Below, piece by piece: positions 1-11,486 of a stretch of 64,000 nucleotides of DNA. This DNA comes from Ditylenchus dipsaci (lineage: Eukaryota; Nematoda; Chromadorea; Rhabditida; Anguinidae): contig SADC01001256.1 of NCBI GenBank assembly GCA_004194705.1, positions 124,001 to 188,000 of the forward strand. Reading direction: 5' to 3'. The notes below the pieces were generated by a model. That model was not told the origin of the DNA, ran no database searches, and was given only the letters and a program-made list of their open reading frames with translations. The position numbers and the translations under genes were made by a program. How positions within the stretch are numbered: position 1 is the stretch's first letter; every line of letters starts with the position of its first letter.

Positions 1-440
1 AATAAAATAGTCAATAAACACGATGAACCGGATAAGAAAAATAAACAGTATTTTCTGCGAGAAAACGACTTTATACGTGTTTGAAAAAATTTTACGAGTA
101 AAACAATCCATGAAAAAAATTTCCGCACACTGTAAAATTAAAAGAGCGTGCAAGGTTTTCTTGATATATTGTTGCAATAATTTCATAGTTGAAAACTGAT
201 ATAATCTTGTGAGTCGTAGTTTCTTTCTTTCAAGGTCTTCTTTTAACACACTAAAGGCAGAGGGAGTCAATACCTGCTTGTCGCAAACTTCATTCTGAAA
301 AGCATGATACAAATAATTAAATGAGATTAGGATCGATCTGAGCTACACCTTCTTTATCTACGTATTAAACCTTGAAGCAAATTTTGCCGAAAATATAGTA
401 GCGGATTTATTGTTTTCTCTTCGCTGTCGTCTTGCAGCTC
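1..440. other. AT-rich sequence without recognised gene
   Basis: No reading frame resembling a known protein, no structural RNA and no clear repeat end was seen. It is ordinary AT-rich intergenic DNA leading into the palindromic repeat that follows. Confidence 0.4.
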
Positions 441-733
441 TGGGGCCGTATGCATTGGCAGCTAGGATTGAGGATAGGATTAATCCTATCCTTAATCCTA
501 TCCGTCCTAATGCATACGGATCGGCTTGGATTCTAGATCGGAAAAATTTCACGTTTCTGAAAATGCACTGAAATTATCCGATCTAGAATCCAATCCGTTT
601 TAATGCATACGGATAGGCTTGAGGATAGGATTAATCCTATCCTCAATCCTATCCGTCCTAATGCATATGGATCGGCTTGAGGATAGGATTGATCCTATCC
701 TCAGTCCTAGCTGCCAATGCATACGGCCCCTGG
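436..733. mobile_element. Palindromic MITE, GGGGCCGTATGC termini
   Basis: The two ends are inverted copies (GGGGCCGTATGCATTGGC at the left, its complement at the right). The interior is built from repeats of AGGATAGGATTAATCCTATCC and the words GCATACGGATCGGCTTG. No target duplication could be fixed, so the superfamily is open. Another case of an element with a short word repeated through its arms. Confidence 0.7.
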
Positions 734-965
734 TCTTAGGTATTTTCCGTTTTTGTTATTTCTAGTATTTATCAAAACTCTGGCTCTCTTATTTGGTTTA
801 CATTGTTTGGTTTACGTTCTGTTCTTTTAGGTTTAGGTTCTGCTAAACTTAACCACAGCTCGATCTTTTGGTCGAACACCAGATTCGTATTCAGCGTGGT
901 CGATTTGCTTAAAAAAGCACTCTATGAATCTGGAACCTACTGTCAAATTTCACATTACTCTGGAG

Positions 966-1124
966 TATGGTGGGGAAAAATACAAAATACCAAAACTCAT
1001 ACAAAAATTTTGTATGAGTTGATTTAGATTTTGTATGACTTTTTCAAAAAGATATACAAAATCTAAATTAACTCATACAAATTTTTGTATGAGTTTTGGT
1101 ATTTTGTATTTTTTCCCCACCATA
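966..1124. mobile_element. hAT-like MITE with 8-bp duplication CTCTGGAG
   Basis: A near-perfect palindrome. The termini are TATGGTGGGGAAAAATAC and its complement, and the arms contain the word ACTCATACAAAA. It is flanked on both sides by the exact 8-mer CTCTGGAG (958-965 and 1125-1132). An 8-bp duplication is the hAT signature, although other 8-bp superfamilies are possible. Confidence 0.85.
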
Positions 1125-1555
1125 CTCTGGAGATAAAATAATTCAAATCTTTGAAACCAAACGTTTTTGTCTCGAGAAGAATTTCAAATTTACTAGTGTT
1201 TTCAGAATTTCAAGAGCAGTTTCATGAGCAGAGCGACCATGCTGAATACAAATCTGGTGTCAGAAATTACGGTTGACTTGGCCGAGAAAGTCACACCGAT
1301 TTTGTTACAACTTACTGCTTTATTGCGCTTTCTGTACCTATTTTTTTAGGTGTATTTTTGGATTTGGTGTCAAAATGACCTCCAATTTTTGCTCTGCCTT
1401 TAGGTGCGAAAATGTGAAGGTCTCACATATATTGAAAGAACTGTTTCGAGAAAATTCTTTGATATGACAATGATATCAAACTTAAATATGCGTTAGATAG
1501 CGTATTTCCTCCTTTTCAAGAAAAATTTCAAACTCATGTGAGTGTTGTTATAATC

Positions 1556-1765
1556 AGTGTTGTACTGGCGCCGTTATTAACTTCCGCATAGTCCTGAGTC
1601 GAGTTTACATATGCCGGTGCCAGCGCTGCCTGGGAAATAAACAGCGCCGGGTCGGCGCTCGGCGCTGGCATTGGCCAATTAAAATTTCGATCGGCGCCGG
1701 CTCTGAAAATTTTTGACTCGGCGCTGAACTCATCGCTGTTTTTTGATTAGCTATGGCTCTGGCGC
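1556..1765. repeat. GCGCCGG-rich hAT end fragment
   Basis: It starts with CAGTGTTGTACTGGCGCC, close to the CAGTGTTGTTCCAGCGCC end of the 1.95-kb element at 30.2 kb, and continues with GGCGCTGG-type words. No matching right end was found, so this looks like a truncated relative. Confidence 0.6.
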
Positions 1766-2159
1766 TGTTCCCGAAATCGAACAGCCAATATTGAAGTGTG
1801 GATTACCGTATTCACTTATTCACTGTAAGAATTATAGAACAGTACAGGCTAAAGGCGCTTATCGGCACCTCTATCGTATTGGTATAACTATTAGTAGTTG
1901 GGATACCAGTAGTACTGGGGCCGAGTTTAGGCTATCGAAGAATGCCGCCTTTGTGCCCCATACCCATGGAACAATTTCAAACACTTTCGAAGTGTAGAAG
2001 AATCAAGATGCTGAACCCGCGTGGTGATAAATAATGGTACTATGTTTGTTGTAGTTCTCAATGCCTCATTATAATTGTTTTCTAAGAATTGTATAATGAT
2101 GAACAGCTGAAATAGCACTTTTAAGCACAAATTCGTGAAATTGAAATTGCTTCAAAAAG

Positions 2160-2540
2160 AATTCTCCTCGCCCTCCAAACTGGAGATGGTGGATTGAAGC
2201 CTGGATTTAAGTTGGATTTTTGTGTTCAAGCCCACTCTTCTGTCATATTTTCGCGGATTGATGTCGGATGTTTGCATAACCCTCAAGTACAACATCTTGG
2301 CTTTCTTTTAAGCACAAACACGTATGATTGAAGTTGCTTCTATAAAAAAAATTTCCTTGCCCTACAAATTGGAGATGGAGGACTTTAGCCTGGATTTCAA
2401 GGTGAATTTTTGTGTTCAAGCCCACTTTTCTGCCAAGTAGAGTAGGTAAATGGCCAGTTAGGGTGGATAGGTAGCCAGATAGGATAGTTAAGTGTTCAGG
2501 TAGAATCCCAGTCACACTTTGATATAACGTACACCCTGGG
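2160..2540. repeat. Diverged duplicated segment
   Basis: Two related blocks share the phrases CTCCAAACTGGAGATG, TGGATTT and TTTTGTGTTCAAGCCCA (about 2170-2240 and 2355-2430). A third copy lies at about 3005-3070. They form an old dispersed repeat. No coding potential was recognised. Confidence 0.5.
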
Positions 2541-2561
2541 GACAGGTCAGGTGTACGTTAT

Positions 2562-2700
2562 ATTAGGCGAAATAGGCGATAGGATAGGCGAGGCGATAGG
2601 CGAGGATAGGCGATGATAGGCGAGGATAGGCGAGAATAGGCGAAAATAGGCGACGATAGGCGAGAATAAGCGATGATAGGCGAGGATAGGCGACGTGGGT
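2562..2700. repeat. Minisatellite, unit about GATAGGCGAG
   Basis: About a dozen imperfect copies of a 10-12 base unit (GATAGGCGA followed by G/T/A bases). The same word returns with the phrase GTGGGTTCACAGGTGG at 2695-2715 and again at 3275-3325, so the two blocks are related. Confidence 0.85.
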
Positions 2701-3104
2701 TCACAGGTGGGGTGAATGATCTACCATAAACACGATTAGCGGCAAAAAAAAGCTTTTTAGCTGCAAAAAGCTTTTTGGCGGCAAAAAAAAATAATTCGCC
2801 CTTCAAGGCGCATACCAGCGCCTTACACTGGAATGAAGGCGGGACCAGCAATTTGTCTTTCTCTTGACTATTTTTTTTAAATATTTATCTGATCCTACGA
2901 AGTGTTATGCCTACTTTTTAAAAGTAAAATAACGTCATAAATATCAGATTTGAGTTGCAACGAGTGAAAAACAAGAGAGATTTTTGAAAAACTGCAAATT
3001 TGTTCCTTGCTCTCCAAATCGGAGATGTTGAATTAAAGCCTATATTTGGGATGAATTTTCGTGTTCAAGCCCAATCTCTTGCTATCTTTCGCAAGAGCAA
3101 AATT

Positions 3105-3600
3105 TTAGGAGGTGATAGCTAGGACAAGGGTACCCAGGAGGAGGGTAGGCAGAAAAAGCGTAGCCAGGGAAGGGTTGCCAGGAAGGGAGTGGCCAGAAGG
3201 AGGGTAGCCAGGGGTAATCTAATAGGTGGTAGCCAGGAGGTGGTTCTCAGATGGAGCGTCGCCAGGAAAGAGAAGATAAGCGATGATAGGCGATGGTAGG
3301 CGAGGTGGGTTCACAGGTGGGTTGGATGATCTACCCTAAACATTAATACACGGGTAGCCAAGAGGAGGGTTGCGGGAGGGAGGTAGGCAGAAACAAGTTA
3401 GACAGTAGTGAGTATACGCGAGGGGGTTATCTAAGAAGTGGTAGTCAGCAGGAGGGGGGGGGGGGGTTCTCAGAAGAAGGGTCGCCAGGAGGCGACGGCC
3501 AGGAGGAGGTACCCATGAGGAAGGCAGGCAGGAGGGTCGCCGGGAGAGGGGTTATCAGAAGCAAGTTAGTTAGGAAGGAGTACCCAGGAGGGGTATTAAT
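3105..3600. repeat. Degenerate AGCCAGGAGG minisatellite
   Basis: Many imperfect copies of GGTAGCCAGGAGGAGGG and variants, with a run of twelve or more G near 3458. A weaker related block with GGTACCCAGGTG-type words occurs at about 5410-5540. Confidence 0.75.
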
Positions 3601-4240
3601 GTTCTTTTCGCGGACGCAATTTCTATGGTGCCAAAATCTGCGTTTGAAATTATGTCCTGGATTTTGTGAAAAGTGACCAAAAATAAACACCAAACTCATT
3701 GTTTTGCACAACAAGATACGAGAGGCATTTGTTAACTTTTTCTCTATAAATAAAACTTACCTTTGTCAAATAAATTGCCGCATACGCCTTGGGGATAAAT
3801 GGTATATTTAAGGTATAACGGAACTAACGAACTGCCAAAATTATTTGAACAAAATGTTAATTTTCGCCCAGGGGGATCAAGGTTAATCATCTCGTTTTAA
3901 GCTATTAAGCCCCGTTTTTTCACTAAAGCTGACCAATAAGAGCCACCATTCGCATTTTTAATCATACATTTTATTAACAGTGATAAAAACACGAAAATCA
4001 ATAATTTTGTGTCATTCGGTTTCTCATTCATCCAGTTTTAAAACAAAAAAAGATATGACAAATTTGAGAAGCTTTGTCAAAAATTCATCTATGTTATGCC
4101 TATGTTATTATATCTATGTTATCAGGGGTAAAGTTTGTTAAGTTTCTTTGCCATCCAACCAAATTTTTTTGAAGCGTCGGGTTATGAGGGTGTCGGGTTA
4201 TCGTAGTTTGATTGTAATTATTAAGATAAACTTGCCTCTA
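3600..4240. other. No gene seen
   Basis: AT-rich sequence between the minisatellite and the acyltransferase fragment. No conserved reading frame or repeat end was identified. Confidence 0.4.
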
Positions 4241-4241
4241 A

Positions 4242-4670
4242 ATGGATTCTCTACTTCTCCATGAAAAAAAAGTTTCTATAAAAAAATTAGACATCCAAAC
4301 TCTACGGTGCTTTGCTATATTATCTGTCATTGGATTTCATTACTGGCCTTTATTATTTCCAAATGGTTTTCTTGGAGTTGACATTTTTTTGTGCTATCTG
4401 GATATTTGATGGCAATGATTTTGGAAAAAGAAATATCCAACAACAAGTTTGGATTACGAGAAATAATCAATTTTTACTTTCGAAGAATTAAGAGAATTTT
4501 CCTACTTATTTATTTATTTTTATTGATTTCAGTCCTAATAGCAGGTTCTCTATTTCTTATAGAAACCGATTTTGAAGAGCTTAAAAATACACATGGTATG
4601 CGATGTTTTTTTGCTCAAACATGCTAAACATTTTTGACGATAATGAATATGCCAAACAGGTATTTGATTT
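4242..4670 (+). pseudogene. Acyltransferase-3 (OAC/nrf-6-like) N-terminal fragment
   Basis: Starting at the ATG at 4242 the frame reads LDIQTLRCFAILSVIGFHYW, then PNGFLGVDIF, VLSGYLMAMILEKE and FYFRRIKRIFL. This is the characteristic start of membrane acyltransferase-3 domains: R-x-D-I-Q-x-L-R, an active-site-type His in helix 1, and G-V-D-x-F-F-V-L-S-G-Y-L. The family transfers acyl groups at membranes and is much expanded in nematodes. The frame breaks by -1 in a T run (4383-4390) and again near 4594. After YAMFFCSNMLN nothing matches the rest of the roughly 350-residue domain. It is a truncated copy, or an unfinished one if the frameshifts are assembly errors. Confidence 0.65.
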
Positions 4671-5008
4671 GCTATTTTGTTTTGACATCAAGAAACAATA
4701 TCTACAAAAAAATTTTTGAAAAACAAAGGCCGTTACTAATGCTGTTGGCTTCCTGGAAGTGAAAATTTTTCAGAGATTCTTTCTCAAAAAACTCTTTCGG
4801 CGAAATTTTCACTGAAAAGCAATCGAAATTTATCTCTAATCGGTCGACACAACTATTAGTTAGAAATCGTGTTTGTGGCATATTGTTTTTGACCTATTTT
4901 TCGAAACTTCTCTCGGGCAAGTTACCAGCCCTTCTATAGCCAGTAAGATGCGCTATAAAATGAGGGGTTACTTGCTTAGGAGCATTTTCAAAAGCATGGT
5001 ACTTATCC

Positions 5009-5190
5009 TTGCATCAGATTTACTTTTTTGCATCAGAAATACTTTTTTTTGCATCAGCATCAGATATACTTTTTTTGCATCAAATTTACTTATTCTTGCA
5101 TCATATCTGTTTTTGCATCAGAAATACTTCTTTTTGCATCAGATTTACTTCTTTGCATCAGATTCATTGTTTTCGCATCAGATATACAGT
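5009..5190 (+). repeat. Left tandem arm of MULE A
   Basis: Eight or so copies of an 18-22 base unit, core TTGCATCAGATTTACTT. Local frames through it are low-complexity shadows. Confidence 0.85.
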
Positions 5191-5979
5191 TTTCTACAAT
5201 ACAGTTCTCAAACTATACAGTTATAAAACTATACAGTCAAAGTATACAGCTATACAGTCTATACAGTTCTCAAACCATCTTGAACACCCCAAACTACTGA
5301 AGATCGAGCAAGATATGTACTCAGGTTGATCACCAGTTTCCCGTTAATTTTTTACACGATTTTCACGGGTTCTTTGCTGTTTACTCAACATTGTCTGCAA
5401 TATATTTTTACCTAGGCAGGAGTACACAAGTGGGGTATCCAGTTGGTGGTACCCAGGTGTGCGACTCAGATAGTGGTTCCAAGTCGGAGTATCCAGATGG
5501 TGATATTCACGATGGAGTTTGACTGCATTGACCTGCATTTATATGTCATATTTTGAAGTAAAATCATCGACAACCTTGTAGATGAATACACACTATCCGG
5601 ACCACATACGTACACTTAGTCAAGTAAAATTAACTACATTAACATACATCTAGCAAGATCGTCAAGGAAAATCTGCAAAATGCTCGATATGAGGCCACCT
5701 TCAGGGCAGTCCCTTGGAGTTACTCAAGTGGCCTTATTTTGAAGTTTGATTAAATGAGGAAACCAAATTTTTTACTGACAACAAAGAAAAATAACAATGG
5801 CGAAAAATGAGACTTCTGTAAATTCAATATCTTAACATGTTTCTAGCTTTTTTTGGTCTTCCAACCTGCTTTCTTTGATCCATATTTTGACTTCGAAGCT
5901 CTTGAGGCACCTGGATGCGCTTATCCAACACCATAGCTGAACACATAAATTTTCAAAAAGGATAAGTTTTTACTAGTAA

Positions 5980-8020
5980 AAGTACCGCAAATCATGTGTT
6001 TGCAAGCTCTTTTCTTGATTCCATCGCGACATGTGCAGGTATAGCAGACAGGTTCTGGAGTCACCACATGATAACTATATCGTTCTTCACTGTAATCCTA
6101 CCACGATGTGAATTCGGCTGAGAGGTACTTTCTGCAACACGATATTTAAGTGAAAAAGAGTGAAAGGCATTAAAAAAACTCACCTGATCCAAGCCTTTAT
6201 AACTGATTCTGATTCATAAGGCGTGGTTTTGCTGGAATCAGATAGCAACGTCCTATTTTCTTAGCGCTTCTATGTTCATGTGACAACGAGATACCAGATT
6301 TGAGCAAGTTTTTGTAGTCGAGTAGACCAAAGAGGGATTCTAAAAACGACAACTAAATTTTATACGAAAAGTTATCTAACCATAAAGTCAGGCGAGACGT
6401 CCACGCTTCACCAACTTTTCTCCTTCTACGATAAATTGGCCGAACGGAAGCAGACGACGAAGGGTATTGCACTGCTTTATAGTTCGGTTCATTGCTTCAA
6501 GCCCATTGTTCGAAGAGAGAACCCTGATGCAGCTTCATACCAGTTAGAAACTCTGCTTTCGATCCACTGCTCTTGAAAGTAATCTTTGAATTGAATCACA
6601 CCATGAAGCGACTGAAATCACGTGTCCCAACGCTCAAGCATTAAAGCAGCCCCTAAATCTTTGCGGTTAATCTATTAGGCTGAAATAAACTTGATAACCT
6701 AATTGGAAACCTTCTTGGGTTATCGATTCTTGCAAAAAGGAAAATGTCCGACTCGATTTCTTTTCTGACCGCAGAGCTTTGTATTGTATTCAAATTTCTG
6801 TCAACATTGCGATTCTTGACGTGTGCACAACACATCAGACGAATAGCGCAAGGAAGAACACTTTGAACAGCTCGAAAATTTAAATTTTACTTTTAAAAGA
6901 TACAAATTTGAGCGTTACTGTGGATATAGCCTGACATCCATCCGCCAAGACTGCTGCACACGATCTTTCATTGCCTTCATATAGTTTGAAATGATCGCTC
7001 AAAGTGTCGATATTTTTGCCAGAACCAATAGCCACCAGTGGCAAAGAACTTTTTTTCAACATCAGAAAACCCAAAAACTTGTACGAAAGCCAGCCCACAC
7101 CAATTTTTACGTGGAATCAGTCTGAAAAGAACATCCAAAAACTTTTGATTGATAAAAAATACTGGAAAGGTCTGATTTTTAAAGTCTTTTCATTAGACGG
7201 GAGTAGACCAGACAACGTGAAAGCTCAGCTTTGCGGAGGCGATTCTAACACATGAAATCCGACGATGTAGACTTCATCCAGATCCACTGGAACTTGATTT
7301 ATTCTCAGAGCGTATCGTTTGAGATCTTCATCTTTTCCATCTCTGGATGCTGCTTTAGACGCTCTCGCCACAAGAGATTTTCGACCTGCTTTTGAGTAGG
7401 AATATTTTCCAATCATCCTTAACAACTAAAAATGTGGGAAAAATGCTAAAAAAACCAATCTTCTTACATCAGCCATCTTCTTCAATATTTGAAGTGCTGT
7501 CTGTTTGTTGGCCAAACCTTCTTGGATTCGAATTTGACTTGCTCACAAAGTTACTGGCTTCTTCACCCTCTACGTCCCGATGTTCTCCAATAGACGTTTC
7601 AACATTTACAGCCATTGAATCATTTTCGAATAACGTAGCATTTCATTGGGCAAAGGTAACCTTTCTTGCGGCTGAACTTGCAAACGTAAGTGTCCATCTT
7701 GACTGACCCATTTGGATGGCTCACAATAATAAAGTTTATATTTATATCTGAAAATTCTAAGCAAGGACAATTTACAGCTTCCACTTCGTTTTTCATCTTC
7801 AAACCAAGTCAAAAACAATGCTTGGTCAGAGAATTTTTTGAGAAGCTTCCTTGGGACATTTTGACACCTCGGCGAGTGCGCTTCGGAGACGGAGATGCTT
7901 CTACTTCAGATTCAGCACTTATCAACGACCTTTGCTGAACAGAATGCATACTGGCATCATCCAAATTTGAAAGGTCCATATTGACACTGAAAAATGAGGC
8001 CATTATTGGAGCAACACTGC
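5980..8020 (-). pseudogene. MULE transposase of element A, decayed
   Basis: Read on the minus strand from high to low coordinates. About 8020-7810 gives a Ser-rich N terminus followed by PSPKRTRRGVKMSQ. About 7800-7610 holds a Cys-containing segment with KLYYCEP, which may be the zinc-finger-like DNA-binding part. About 7090-6890 gives FLMLKKSSLPLVAIG and VLADGCQAIS, where the ADG motif matches the MULE DDE core. About 6835-6690 gives CCAHVKNRNVDRNL, matching the CxxH segment that follows the core in this superfamily. About 6075-5990 gives YTCTCRDGIKKRACKH, a SWIM zinc finger (CxC-n-CxH). Frames change between these blocks, so it is probably inactive. The order is that of a complete MULE protein. 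Confidence 0.65.
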
Positions 8021-8033
8021 ACAACAGCCATCT

Positions 8034-8250
8034 GATGCAAAAAGAATAAATCTGATGCAAAAAGAAGTATTTCTGATCCAAAAAACAGATCTGATGCAAG
8101 AATAAGTAAATCTGATGCAAAAAAACAGATATATCTGATGCAAAAAAAAAAGTATTTATCAAAAAAATATATCATGCAAAAAAAAAAAAAAATCTGATGC
8201 AAAAAAAAGTATTTCTGATGCAAAAAAAAAGTATTTCTGATGCAAACAAA
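8034..8250 (-). repeat. Right tandem arm of MULE A
   Basis: About ten copies of TCTGATGCAAAAAGAAGTAT, the reverse complement of the unit at 5009-5190, with A-run length variation. Confidence 0.85.
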
Positions 8251-8278
8251 AGAAATCTGGCAAGAAAAAGGATTTGCG

Positions 8279-8436
8279 TTAAAAAGAGCCATTGCCACCT
8301 GTTTTTGAATTTCCCCCGCCAATTTAAATCTTTTCGCCTAATCATTGAACTTCTGTACGGATTTTTTAACTGGTTTCTGACAAAACAAGGCCTAGAATTT
8401 AATAGAAACCAGTTACAAAACCCGTACACAAGTTAA
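8279..8436. mobile_element. TTAA-flanked foldback MITE, truncated copy
   Basis: It begins TTAA then AAAGAGCCATTGCCACC and shares GCCTAATCATTGAACTTC and CTGGTTTCTGACAAAACAAG with the full copy at 21214-21454. The central inverted part is deleted and the right end is lost. Confidence 0.7.
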
Positions 8437-8702
8437 GGCGTGCCTATTAAAAATTAAATTAGAGAGAAATGCTCAATGAACTATTTGATAAAAAGCATTT
8501 GCTCAAATAAGGGTTTGCTCAAATAACATACTTGCTCAATCACTTGTTTGAATTTTTAATTATTTGGCCAATCGTATATTTGGTAAAAGAACATTTGCTT
8601 AGCCCTGCTTATCTCAGAATCATAATTATCTTCTCGGGCAGAACCACCATACCAGATAGGACATATTTTGAGGGTTCATCTGTCTCCAAATACCGAAAAT
8701 TG

Positions 8703-10458
8703 GGGGAGGAAGAAGATCCGCCATTTCAAATTGGGCCCATTCAATTTGCGCCTTTTTCAAATTGGGCCCTTTCGGATTGCGCCAATGCAAATTGCGCCAT
8801 TTTAAATTGCGCCAAGTTCAAATTGGGCCCATTCAATTTGCACCCATTTCAAATTGGCTGGGCCAGTACAAATTGGGCTCTTTTCATATTGGACCAATGC
8901 AAATTGGGCCCGTTTTAAATTGGGCCACATCTATGAGTCAAACAACACGAGCTCCAAGGCAATGTTTTTCCACCAGACTTTTACCTTTTCCTAAACCTAT
9001 GTGCTTTTTTCGAATTTCACATTTTGATTTTTTTTACTTCATTCGTTATACTACAGTCTAAATAAGGGTCTATCTATACAAAGCCAAATCTTGTGACCGA
9101 CCCTTGGTGGCGTTATGTCGTCAACACATTATACGATATGGTAGACTGTAGCAGTTGGAAAAAAATTTGCTTTCAATAGAGAGGGATTTTCTGGTCATTA
9201 GTGGTTATTATTTCCGTATCTCTCTAATGAGCGCCCCCTTTTAATTATCTGCTTCTCTCTAATTAGCGCTCTTTCTGGTAATAGGTTACAAAATAAGCAC
9301 TGCAGGGCGCTTACTAGGGAGAATGTAGTTTTAATAAGCTAAAAGTAAATACACGCTTTCACCAGAATTAATTTATGCACTCGTCCCATATACACACACA
9401 TACACATACCAGAATCATAATACAGAAATTGACGTTTATCTTTTGTCTACTTCATGCTTTCCGGCCAGTCATCGCTTCTTTCTCCTCTGTTGACTGACCC
9501 AATATCCTTGTTTCGATGGCGATTTAATCGAGCTACAAAAGTGATGCATTACGTTATAAGTACTGTGATAGTACACGGAGCTTACCTGTAAGAGTTTCTC
9601 TTGCTGGCATCATCAGTAGAGTTCCCCAGATAATCTTGTGAAAGCTTTATCCACGATACTTCTGACCGGTGTATCACGATTCCACCCTGATTCTGACACT
9701 GCGTTTGATAATCGCTTTCTGACCTAAGCAAAAGATTACTTGGACGAAACAGAGACGAAAACGTACTTCTACGACTGCTGAGTTGGGAAGATGCCCGTGA
9801 TGCTTTTTATCCTCCATCAGATCATCTTTGTTGGTTGAAGTTGCGGTCCCTCCACAGGTTTTGTTTGGACATCGCCATATCCATCTTCCATCACATTGAC
9901 GCATCCGACGAAAGCTCATTGCGTATCCATTGCAGAACCCGAGCGAATTTCCCTTCTGTGTATTGCATGCACCCTCCATTTTCTAAAATAAGCAGTAAAA
10001 CAAATCAAGTACAGAAACATTCAGAGTAAAAGTCTGGTGAGAAATCATTGCCATTGCGGTGCGGAAAAAAACGTTTTTTTTCTGATTTGTGTCATACTTT
10101 TACTTTTTGTGATAACTTTTGCAAGCACGTTTCAGCAATTGATGTCTTATTAGAAACTAGAATCTTGGCTATCTAATAGTGTTATCACTTTGAGAAAAAT
10201 TGTAAAAAATTAACCTCTTTGATCAAAAGAAAAAAGTTGGCGCGCAATTTTCCGGCGCGCAATTTTCGCCGCTCCCAATTTGCATTGGCCCAATTCGAAT
10301 GTGGCCCAACTTGCATTGGCCCAATTTGAAAATGGCCCAATTTGAACTTGGCCCAATTTGAAATGGCGCAATTTGCATTGGCGCAATTCGAACGGGCCCA
10401 ATTTGAAAAGGGCGCAAATTGAATGAGCCCAATTTGAAATGGCGCATTCTTCTCCTCC
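8703..10458 (-). mobile_element. MULE-like element B with AAATTGGGCCC arms
   Basis: The arms at 8703-8935 and 10250-10458 are inverted relative to each other. Each is built from 16-22 base tandem units such as TTCAAATTGGGCCCATT. The outer ends pair as GGGGGAGGAAGAAGATCCGCC against the complement of GGCGCATTCTTCTCCTCCC. The interior holds a FLYWCH-like zinc-finger exon on the minus strand. The transposase core is missing, so it is a non-autonomous or internally deleted copy. No exact target duplication was confirmed. Confidence 0.7.
9674..9979 (-). CDS. FLYWCH-type zinc-finger exon in element B
   Basis: From the Met at 9979 the frame reads GNSLGFCNGYAMSFRRMR, then DGRWIWRCPNKTCGGTATS and, further on, HHGHLPNS. 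Trp, two Cys about six residues apart and a downstream His cluster (HHGH) are the layout of FLYWCH/WRKY-like fingers. These form the DNA-binding N terminus of many MULE transposases. The catalytic core expected next is absent up to the arm at 8935, so this is a remnant that may bind DNA but cannot transpose alone. The exact 3' end of the exon is uncertain. Confidence 0.55.
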   Translation of the reverse strand: MEGACNTQKGNSLGFCNGYAMSFRRMRQCDGRWIWRCPNKTCGGTATSTNKDDLMEDKKHHGHLPNSAVVEVRFRLCFVQVIFCLGQKAIIKRSVRIRVES

Positions 10459-10555
10459 CGTTATTAACCCATTTTTGCCGGAATTTTTTTAAAATATTTT
10501 TGGCTTTCTCTTTTACATATTTTTTGCAGACCATTATAAAGCAAATTACCACTTA

Positions 10556-11103
10556 CCGTATTTCCTTAATTGCCGCCCCGGGGCGCTTATTTTCCGATCG
10601 ACCTCTAGGGGGGGGGGGGGCATTTAGAAGGGGGGCGCTTATTTTTCGATCATAAATTTGAAGTAATTTACCACTCCAACAATGAAAGTTTTTATCCTAT
10701 TTTCAAATTTTTTATGATTTTCGGGCAGAATTTTTAGGCCAATTATTTGTCCAGGGCAGCCAAATTAAAGGGAGGGAAAACTGCATATATACGCATCGCG
10801 TAGGTCACAGGTTCGACTACTACCGGCTGCACACCATATATTTATTTTCTTTATTAATAATTTCGTGTAAAAGTCATCCTCGGGCTCTTGACTGTCCGAC
10901 AAGACCATCAACGCAGGGTTTCACACCTAGTGTAGCTTATTCGTAAGCTAAAAAATAGACTAGAGCTCCGATAATCACGGGTTTTGAGGGCTTTTTTCTC
11001 GACAAGTCCCACGTTTCATATACAGAAATGTAGGCAAAATTATGAGCTTTTATTTGAGCTATTGGAGCAATTGAAAAGGGGGGGGCAATTAGAGGAGATA
11101 CGA
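10556..11103. mobile_element. TA-flanked MITE with CCGTATT terminus
   Basis: It starts CCGTATTTCCTTAATTG and ends AGAGGAGATACGA, flanked by TA on both sides. The homologous right arm at 12255-12280 carries the uninterrupted site (CCACTTACTTTGTAGC on the minus strand), which proves insertion with a TA duplication. G-rich words flank both termini inside. The interior contains a tRNA-like promoter motif (see 10790-10845). Confidence 0.85.
10785..11070 (+). repeat. SINE-like repeat with tRNA B-box-like motif
   Basis: Contains TAGGTCACAGGTTCGACTAC then CGGCTGCA, and downstream GTAGGCAAAATTATGAGC and TATTTGAGCTATT. A second copy at 55437-55575 has the same three blocks at similar spacing. GGTTCGACTAC resembles a polymerase III B box. 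No complete tRNA fold was found. Confidence 0.5.
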
Positions 11104-11253
11104 TACTTTGTAGCTATTTTTGAAAAAATGAAAAATAATTCAATAAAGCAAGTAATGTAGCTCTTGATCTGTTCTACAAGATGGTGTATATTGTGTTCGT
11201 GAAAATTGAACATTTTGTATTATTTGGGCATTAAAACACGCATGCATAAATAC

Positions 11254-11486
11254 CGTATAACCTCTATTAACCCCTCACCCCTGACTTTGAAGACCTATAT
11301 CTCAGTCCACAGTAAATATTTTGCACATCTGTTTTATGCATTTTCTTAACTCCCACGAGACCTACAGATTCCGCTTTTCCGATTCAGGATTTTCACCCAA
11401 AAATTTTGAGATTGTTCTCAAATTTTTCAGATTTTCGGGGGTTTGAAAATAAATCACCTATGGGGGATTTGTAGAGGTTATACGGT
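11254..11486. mobile_element. TA-flanked MITE, CCGTATAACCTC termini
   Basis: Inverted termini CCGTATAACCTCTATTAA and its complement, with TA on both sides. The interior holds GGATTTTCACCCAAAAATTT, also seen in other members (for example near 22980). Confidence 0.8.

Larger units (their letters stand above)
4985..8282 (-). mobile_element. MULE element A with tandem-word inverted ends
   Basis: A transposase-like gene on the minus strand lies between two arms made of tandem copies of TTTTTGCATCAGAAATACT. The arms run forward at 5009-5190 and reverse-complemented at 8034-8250. The outer edges also pair imperfectly (TACTTATCCTTGCATCAG against the complement of AGAAAAAGGATTTGCG). The gene content (transposase core plus SWIM finger) places it in the Mutator-like superfamily. 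The right edge abuts a TTAA-flanked MITE. No clean 9-bp target duplication was found. Confidence 0.75.

Noticed and set aside
5009..8250. Regularly spaced repeats that might suggest a CRISPR array
   Set aside because: Units are head-to-tail without unique spacers, vary in A-run length and occur as inverted arms of a eukaryotic transposon.
8532..9061. Two overlapping plus-strand frames at element B
   Set aside because: They translate the tandem arm AAATTGGGCCC and show no family resemblance.
10785..10850. A tRNA gene suggested by GGTTCGACTAC
   Set aside because: No acceptor stem, anticodon arm or D arm could be paired around it. A second copy shows it is part of a dispersed repeat.
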